Assembly: GCA_031551045.1 (NCBI GenBank)
Contig: JAVBOD010000088.1
Coordinates: 1 to 37,884, forward strand
DNA from: JAVBOD01 sp031551045
GTDB taxonomy: Bacteria; Bacteroidota; Bacteroidia; Bacteroidales; UBA932
Length of the DNA: 37,884 nt
Reading direction: 5' to 3'
In this document: positions 32,844 to 37,884 of the stretch, one piece after another
How positions within the stretch are numbered: the first letter of the stretch is position 1
How the letters are laid out: every line of letters begins with the position of its first letter
Translations under genes and position numbers: made by a program
The notes under the pieces: generated by a model
Told to the model about the DNA's origin: nothing
Databases searched by the model: none
The model's input: the letters and a program-made list of their open reading frames with translations, nothing else

Positions 32844-33629
32844 ATGCGAAAAGATATAAAATGGATGATACTTGCCATGCTGCTGCTGTTAACAGGCAGT
32901 TGCGAAGAGTATAAAATGATCTCGTATGGCGAAGGAGGGCAAATAAACTTCATGGGATGGGACGAATTCCAGTTTGAAAACGACAACCCGGAACATTTGA
33001 CCTGGAGCAGGAATTTCGGAGTCAACCCCCAAGGCGATTCATTACAGGTTGATACCCTGAAAGTCGGCGTAAAAATTATGGGGATGCCGGCCGGCCATCC
33101 GCGAAAAGTAGTCTTTAAAGTGGCCTACCTGACCGGCGACCAGATGCAGATTGAAAGTTCGCCGGACGGCTATGTCGTTCCGGCCGGAGAAGGGAAAGCC
33201 GCTTTCAAGTTTGTGGTAAAACGCCCCGCAAAACGGAATGTCGTGTATCAGGCCAACTTGGAATTTAATTACGAAGCGTCCGACTTTACGCCGGGCACCG
33301 TGGAACGGCAGCTATTCAAACTGGAATGCTCCGACATTGTCAACAAAGAAACGTGGCATGTAGAGGATAACTTATGGATGTCCGTATCCGATTTACTGGG
33401 AGACTGGAGTGAAACAAAGGCCCGTTTTATAATCACAACGCTGGGTGTAACCGATTTTACCAAGTGGGCGAGCGACATATATAATGTATATTTAGACTAT
33501 TTCACCTTGTATTCCGAGTTGGAAGACTACAAAGCTAAATCCGCCGCCAATCCGGAATGGTATCCTCCTTTGTGGGACGAGACTAAATTACCGAACCAGG
33601 TTTGGATCTCTTTTCCCATAATCTATTAA
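32844..33629 (+). CDS. DUF4843 lipoprotein
   Basis: A 261-residue lipoprotein of the DUF4843 family, a companion of certain SusCD pairs. The signal peptide ends in LLLTGSCEEY (lipobox TGSC). YGEGGQINFMG near the start of the mature protein and the beta-rich stretch VGVKIMGMPAGHPRKVVFKV are typical. A second half with helices and aromatic residues (WASDIYNVYLDYFTLYSELE) follows. It lies between the SusD and PKD-like genes, the order I recall for this lipoprotein set in other Bacteroidota. A role as an additional surface binding subunit is inferred, not established. Confidence 0.8.
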   Translation: MRKDIKWMILAMLLLLTGSCEEYKMISYGEGGQINFMGWDEFQFENDNPEHLTWSRNFGVNPQGDSLQVDTLKVGVKIMGMPAGHPRKVVFKVAYLTGDQMQIESSPDGYVVPAGEGKAAFKFVVKRPAKRNVVYQANLEFNYEASDFTPGTVERQLFKLECSDIVNKETWHVEDNLWMSVSDLLGDWSETKARFIITTLGVTDFTKWASDIYNVYLDYFTLYSELEDYKAKSAANPEWYPPLWDETKLPNQVWISFPIIY

Positions 33630-33638
33630 GTTTAAGCA

Positions 33639-35303
33639 ATGAAAAAAATAAAGAATAAAGCAATGAAGAATATCCTCTTATACCTGTTTGGAATATTGCT
33701 GCTGGCATCGTGTATTGACGAGAAGGGCAATTATGATTATACCGATGTGAATAAATTAGCGGTGCGATTGGATGAAAGCTATAAACTCCGCATTAACGAT
33801 ACGGTGGTGAAAATTACGCCCGAACTTTCCCAATCGTTGAACCAAAATAAAGAGAACCTGAAATTCGTATGGTTACACAGTACGGTATCGCCGGTTTTCT
33901 ACCATGTTATCACAGGCCAGATGATACCCGGAGCTTCCGATACGCTATCGCTTTCCGAAACACTCGATTTCCGCATCACGGCAGACACAAAAAAATACAC
34001 CCACTACCTCCGGCTGAATGTGTACGATAACCTGACCGGTATTGAATATGCCGCAAAAACAACCATCCAACTGATTAAACCCTATTGGGGCACTTGGATG
34101 GTGCTTCACCGCGAAGATAACACCACCAAGCTGGGGACGGTGGAATATATCGGGAATAATTATATTGTGCAAGACGATGCCTATTTCAAAGAAACCGGCA
34201 AGCACCTCCAGGGAAATCCGCTTTGCCTGTTCGGTATAGACCGCGTGTCCTATTACTTCTACAGGAGCTCCGCGAATCTTTTCGGTATATTTACCGACAT
34301 TGCCAACGAATCTGGCGTTTACTACCAATGGGAGAAATTCAAGAAGGCAGATTCCATGTCGCGGAGCGTTGCCCCGACCTACAGGCCGGAATTTGATTTT
34401 TCGAACTATGAATTTTCATGGGGGAACGGAGTCGATTACGGATTCGGATGTATTTCCGGAGGGGATTACTACCACACGGTGTCCGCTTCAAAATATTACA
34501 AAGCCCATACCGACCCTGCCTTGGGCAACCTCAACATTTCCCACTGTGCAAAGACCGGATTTCTCAGCGTCTTGTACGACAAGGACGGAAGAAGGTTTTT
34601 ATACTATTACTCCCCCAACCGTAATGCGGTATATAACGGTACTGTTTTTGACGAAACCGTGGACAATCCGGAAAATGATATGATAAGAACCATCCCTGTC
34701 AGAAGTACGAACGTAAAAACGGCCGACCCGAGCAATATCGACCCGGAGCAAAAAGTTGTCTATGTGGGCACGGGATATAAATACGCCCCTGCAAATAATA
34801 GGACATACGCCTATGCCGTAGCCGTAAAAGGAGCCGACAGCTGTTTTGTATATGAATTTCCCTCTTATGGCATGGTCAACTCGTCCGATGCTTCGTTTAC
34901 CGGATATTATCGTATGAAAGCCATTCCCGGGCTGACCGAAGATTCTCACTTTGCCTCGTCCGAGGATTACAGCGGCATTCTGTTTTACACATCCGGGAAC
35001 AAGGTGTACCGCTTGGACTTTAAACAAACGGGCGGTAAAGCTACACTCATTTACACGCATCCGGCAGGGAATGTGGTAAAAATGCGCTTTGCCCGGAGCG
35101 TATCTTATGAGCAAGACTATTCCGGATATGAATTTCCGCTGAAAAAAAGCCTCGGCATAGCAGTTGAAATGCCCGACGGAACCGGCGAATTGGTAATTCT
35201 GAATCTTGACGATAGCGGAAAGGTTGGGAAAAACAGCGATACGTACGACGCCAAGCAGGTACACAAAGGCTTTGGATTCATTAAAGACGTTGTATTCATT
35301 TAG
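33639..35303 (+). CDS. PKD-like family lipoprotein
   Basis: A 554-residue surface-type lipoprotein. The signal peptide LLYLFGILLLASC gives an acylated Cys after LAS, followed by IDEKGNYDYTDVNKL, the mature start characteristic of the PKD-like lipoproteins that accompany DUF4843. An N-terminal beta domain runs over about residues 40-145 (TPELSQSLNQNKENLKFVWL; LRLNVYDNLTGIEYAAKT). After that comes a large beta-rich region that may be a propeller: WGTWMVLHRE, then recurring segments such as FLSVLYDKDGRRFLYYYSPN and VYVGTGYKYAPANNRTYAYA. The gene starts 9 bp after the DUF4843 stop. ATG 33663 is a possible later start. No enzyme motif was found, so it is probably a binding protein. Confidence 0.78.
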   Translation: MKKIKNKAMKNILLYLFGILLLASCIDEKGNYDYTDVNKLAVRLDESYKLRINDTVVKITPELSQSLNQNKENLKFVWLHSTVSPVFYHVITGQMIPGASDTLSLSETLDFRITADTKKYTHYLRLNVYDNLTGIEYAAKTTIQLIKPYWGTWMVLHREDNTTKLGTVEYIGNNYIVQDDAYFKETGKHLQGNPLCLFGIDRVSYYFYRSSANLFGIFTDIANESGVYYQWEKFKKADSMSRSVAPTYRPEFDFSNYEFSWGNGVDYGFGCISGGDYYHTVSASKYYKAHTDPALGNLNISHCAKTGFLSVLYDKDGRRFLYYYSPNRNAVYNGTVFDETVDNPENDMIRTIPVRSTNVKTADPSNIDPEQKVVYVGTGYKYAPANNRTYAYAVAVKGADSCFVYEFPSYGMVNSSDASFTGYYRMKAIPGLTEDSHFASSEDYSGILFYTSGNKVYRLDFKQTGGKATLIYTHPAGNVVKMRFARSVSYEQDYSGYEFPLKKSLGIAVEMPDGTGELVILNLDDSGKVGKNSDTYDAKQVHKGFGFIKDVVFI

Positions 35304-35334
35304 TCATAAAATTATTAATTTTTGATACACACCC

Positions 35335-36687
35335 ATGAAAAAACATTTTGCCATGGCGGCATGCCTGCTCCTGTTAGCGGTTGGCTGCACTAAACAAAAG
35401 AATGCGAGACTGCACGGCTCTCTGAAAGATTTTAATGCAACGGAAGTGAAAATGGATGTTGCCGACGCGGCCGGGAGTATTTCGGACTACCGTTCGATAA
35501 TGATTCCCGTGAAAGAAGACGGTTCGTTCGACCTTAGCATTCCGCTGGAACAGCCGGCCTATTATGAAATCGGGCGTAATACGCTTTACCTCACGCCCGG
35601 CGACGATATGGAGGTTTTCCTGTCCGACGATCAACGGAAAAGCACTTTTCAAGGCAAAGGCGCTGAGGCCAACAGTTACCTGAAAGAGCGGCTTTTCCCG
35701 AAAAGCGGTTCCTTCCTGAATGGCGGAAGGAACTTGCAAGCCGGATTTGTCGCCACCAAGCACACCATCGATAGTCTGGCGGCCCTCCGTGAAAAGGAAT
35801 TACAGGAACTGCCGTCCGTCAGTAAAGAATTCCGCGAATTGGAAGCCACCCGTATAAAGGCCGATATCGTCAACAGTTATCTCTGTTACCCGAACTACCA
35901 GTTCACCTTTTTTGAAGGATGCCAAAGCGAAGAAGAAGCAAAAGACAGAATGCAAGCCTTCTACGCCTCCATTGGCGGAGCAGTAAACCCCTTGCTAAAG
36001 GAGCTCGCCGCATCGGACAAATACCTCGACATTGCCGTTGTCCGTCAGGTACTGCTGAGCGCTTACAATATCGCCGCGTTCGATTTTCCGAAATCGAAAC
36101 GCCTGACAGACCTGTACGCGGCATTACAAAAAAGCCGGCTGCTCAACCAAAGCATTACTCCGGAAGTTTACGCGGCATTGAGTGCATATTGCGACAGCCT
36201 CGGAAATAAAGATTTCGGCGAAGCGCTCCGCGCCAGACTCGAAGCGCGGGCGAAGTTAATGGCCGGCCGGCCGGCTATCGACCTTCTGCTCACCACCCCG
36301 GCGGGCGAGCAGAAAAAACTCAGCGATTACAAGGGTAAAACGCTTTATATCGACTTTTGGGCGACCTGGTGCGCCCCCTGTATGGGAGAAGCGCCTTTTT
36401 ATGTAGAACTGAGTAAAAAATACCCCGATATTTTGTTTATCGGAATTTCGATCGACGAGAAAGAGGACGCCTGGAAAGCATTGATTGAAAGAAGCGAGCA
36501 TGGCAATGTGATGGAAGTGTTGTGCCGCGACCCGAAAGTCAGAACCGGATGGGATATTATCGGTATCCCGCGTTTTCTGTTGATTGATAAAGATTTTAAT
36601 ATTATTTCGGCCGATGCTCCCCGCCCGTCGCAACAGGAGGAAATAATTCCGATACTGGAAGGGCTATCGACAAAAATCAACCAGTAA
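35335..36687 (+). CDS. TlpA-family thioredoxin-like lipoprotein with DUF4369-type N domain
   Basis: A 450-residue lipoprotein with lipobox LAVGC (Cys18). It has an N-terminal beta domain (YYEIGRNTLYLTPGDDMEVF at 76-95), a helical middle region and a C-terminal thioredoxin domain with the active site FWATWCAPCMGEAPFY (Cys346, Cys349) and the later cis-Pro segment IIGIPRFLLIDKDF. It shares long stretches with the divergent TlpA protein at 24125-25483, for example GRGAEAN-like GKGAEAN, SGSFLNGG and the RIKADIVNSYL helix, so the two are paralogues. This one is lipid-anchored, the other released to the periplasm. Placed inside the SusCD operon, it may reduce disulfides in an imported ligand or in the receptor; that is inference. 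Confidence 0.86.
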   Translation: MKKHFAMAACLLLLAVGCTKQKNARLHGSLKDFNATEVKMDVADAAGSISDYRSIMIPVKEDGSFDLSIPLEQPAYYEIGRNTLYLTPGDDMEVFLSDDQRKSTFQGKGAEANSYLKERLFPKSGSFLNGGRNLQAGFVATKHTIDSLAALREKELQELPSVSKEFRELEATRIKADIVNSYLCYPNYQFTFFEGCQSEEEAKDRMQAFYASIGGAVNPLLKELAASDKYLDIAVVRQVLLSAYNIAAFDFPKSKRLTDLYAALQKSRLLNQSITPEVYAALSAYCDSLGNKDFGEALRARLEARAKLMAGRPAIDLLLTTPAGEQKKLSDYKGKTLYIDFWATWCAPCMGEAPFYVELSKKYPDILFIGISIDEKEDAWKALIERSEHGNVMEVLCRDPKVRTGWDIIGIPRFLLIDKDFNIISADAPRPSQQEEIIPILEGLSTKINQ

Positions 36688-36732
36688 TAAATCTATAGTG
36701 CAATAAGTTTCAATCCTTAAAATTAAAAAATT

Positions 36733-37608
36733 ATGAAAAAAATTTTACTACTTGCTTTTGCCGCTACCGTATTGTTAGCCGGCTGTAAAGACGATGAAGT
36801 TCCACCTGAACTGATAGTAAGCCAGGATAAATTTACCATCCCCGCTTCGGGTGGCGAAGGTGAATTTATCATCACCGCTGATGCGCCTTGGACGCTTTCC
36901 GAAGACAACCCGGGTTTGTTTTCCAAGCTCGAACCGAAAACAGGCCCTGTGGGTGATACGAAAGTGAGTTTTGCCGTAAATAAAAGCCTCACGTTAGGGG
37001 ATATTACGGCTGTGCTGACCATTACTATGGCAAGCGGCGAGCCGAAGAAAGTAACCATTACCCAGGAAGGGCAGCCAACGATTGACGCCACCGTGAAATT
37101 AACGATCAGCCCGTTATCAAACGTGGATTGGGGATGGAACGGAATGACGGCTAGGTTCTCAACGGAAACAAACTATCAACTATTGCTTTCTAAATCCGAA
37201 GCGGATGTTAATGCATTGCTCGCCCTTAGCGACAAACCGGGGTGGATTGAGGACCTGGGAGGCAACCCTGCGGAATGGCCCCGTTATATTGATTTTTACA
37301 ATGAAGATTTAGAACCGACATACGCCCCGTTTACGCCCGCGCCCTCGTCGGCCACTTACTATTCGGGAGGCGTACCTTATGGCAGCGAAGCCCAAATAAC
37401 CGTGTCGCCGGGCACCTACTATTATGTGCTGGCTTTCGTAGATTCTGATCCATACATGGGGGCTCTCTATTTCCCGCTTAATGCCGCAGGTTCGGTAACA
37501 CGCGGAACTGTTACGTTCGGTGCGTTAGAGACCCATGTGTTCACGGTGGCCAATAAATGGGATGGAAATAAGATGTGGGACGAAATGACGCTAAGCAAAG
37601 AAGAATAG
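36733..37608 (+). CDS. BACON-domain lipoprotein
   Basis: A 291-residue lipoprotein and the last gene of the operon. The signal peptide LLLAFAATVLLAGC has a canonical lipobox (LAGC, Cys17). Residues about 25-110 form a BACON-type beta-sandwich: LIVSQDKFTIPASGGEGEFI, APWTLSED, then KKVTITQEGQP at its end, the usual VTQ-type closing strand. The C-terminal part (about 115-291) is rich in aromatic residues and looks like another beta domain with no recognised family. BACON domains are thought to bind glycans, glycoproteins or mucin, or to act as spacers. A surface capture role fits the neighbourhood. A strong terminator follows at 37629. Confidence 0.8.
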   Translation: MKKILLLAFAATVLLAGCKDDEVPPELIVSQDKFTIPASGGEGEFIITADAPWTLSEDNPGLFSKLEPKTGPVGDTKVSFAVNKSLTLGDITAVLTITMASGEPKKVTITQEGQPTIDATVKLTISPLSNVDWGWNGMTARFSTETNYQLLLSKSEADVNALLALSDKPGWIEDLGGNPAEWPRYIDFYNEDLEPTYAPFTPAPSSATYYSGGVPYGSEAQITVSPGTYYYVLAFVDSDPYMGALYFPLNAAGSVTRGTVTFGALETHVFTVANKWDGNKMWDEMTLSKEE

Positions 37609-37628
37609 ACCTCTGAAAATCCTTCATT

Positions 37629-37659
37629 ACCGGCGGGCATGGTACCGCCGGTTCTTTTT
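37629..37659 (+). terminator. Rho-independent terminator closing the SusCD operon
   Basis: ACCGGCGG (37629-37636) pairs with CCGCCGGT (37645-37652), a perfect 8-bp GC-rich stem with an 8-base loop, followed by TCTTTTT. It starts about 20 bp after the stop of the BACON-domain gene. Confidence 0.85.
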
Positions 37660-37884
37660 CAGGAAGCGCCCTGTTCCGCACAACGCATACAAATCAACTT
37701 ATTACTTTTCATTTTTACAAAATTTTTGTAATTTCGAAACACGCTTTTTAGCGCCTCATTGCCCCGGGGCAAACGCATCTACATTGTAATTTGTGCCATT
37801 ATTTTATCCCCTTCGGGATAGATGTTAATAAGCGCGCGGCAACAAGTCCGAGCCTTGAAACACTTGAAGAGCGCCGCGCGAAAG
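37660..37884. other. Gene-free right edge with several palindromes
   Basis: No gene is seen. The stretch holds TTACAAAATTTTTGTAA (37715-37731), TTGCCCCGGGGCAA (37759-37772), a TATCCC...GGGATA hairpin (37806-37821) and a CGCGCGGC/GCCGCGCG pair (37833-37840, 37873-37880) enclosing about 32 bases. TAATTTCG at 37729-37736 is a one-mismatch -7 box. It could be the leader or a structured RNA of the next transcription unit, cut by the window edge. I cannot name an RNA family for it. Confidence 0.4.

Noticed and set aside
34599..35264. A 221-codon antisense frame
   Set aside because: It is fully within the PKD-like lipoprotein gene and has no domain or signal of its own. The same holds for other long antisense frames in the SusC, SusD and FecR genes.

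Overview
The window looks like a piece of a Bacteroidota chromosome, most likely order Bacteroidales. The support is a SusC/SusD pair with an ECF sigma factor and a FecR anti-sigma, DUF4843, PKD-like and BACON lipoproteins, many lipoprotein signal peptides, moderate GC, and repeated -7 boxes of the Bacteroidota form TAnnTTTG with few Shine-Dalgarno sequences. No phage structural genes, transposase, rRNA or CRISPR array was seen.

Left part (1-9.3 kb). A 5'-truncated aspartate kinase is followed by a repeat-filled gap, then a PhzF-family isomerase (-) divergent from a GH29 fucosidase-like lipoprotein (+). Next come four minus-strand membrane or cell-wall units: a small membrane protein, a cardiolipin synthase, an HdeD-like protein, and a pair made of a sugar-1-phosphate nucleotidyltransferase and a kinase fused to a RapZ C-terminal domain. 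The last pair resembles the AmgK/MurU amino-sugar (peptidoglycan) recycling route. A RhuM-family gene lies immediately upstream and overlaps the kinase start by one base.

Middle (9.9-24 kb). A tRNA-Leu(UAA) is followed by housekeeping and accessory genes: an AI-2E/PerM-family permease, a yjdI/yjdJ-like ferredoxin and acetyltransferase pair, a GDPD/SMaseD-like phosphodiesterase, a GNAT acetyltransferase, a GxxExxY nuclease-fold gene, uvrC, an EamA exporter, a lytic transglycosylase, two DUF3857/transglutaminase-like proteins, a CPA2 antiporter and a GH25 lysozyme. The GxxExxY gene sits inside a 491-bp cassette with imperfect 30-bp inverted ends. One end supplies the stop codon of the preceding gene and the other supplies the probable start codon of uvrC. 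Gene-less relatives of the cassette ends lie near 23.0 and 24.0 kb.

Right part (24.1-37.7 kb). A regulated outer-membrane uptake locus holds an ECF sigma factor, a FecR anti-sigma, an STN-containing SusC receptor, SusD, a DUF4843 lipoprotein, a PKD-like lipoprotein, a TlpA-type thioredoxin lipoprotein and a BACON-domain lipoprotein, closed by a clear terminator. A paralogous TlpA protein is transcribed away from the sigma gene. No glycoside hydrolase or peptidase is linked, so the imported substrate is unknown; a peptide, metal or redox-related cargo is possible.

The most interesting signals are the repeat families that have reached into gene ends (phzF, GNAT, uvrC, the kinase-RapZ linker), the nuclease cassette, the pseudo-transglutaminase/transglutaminase pair, and the enzyme-free SusCD locus bracketed by two TlpA paralogs.
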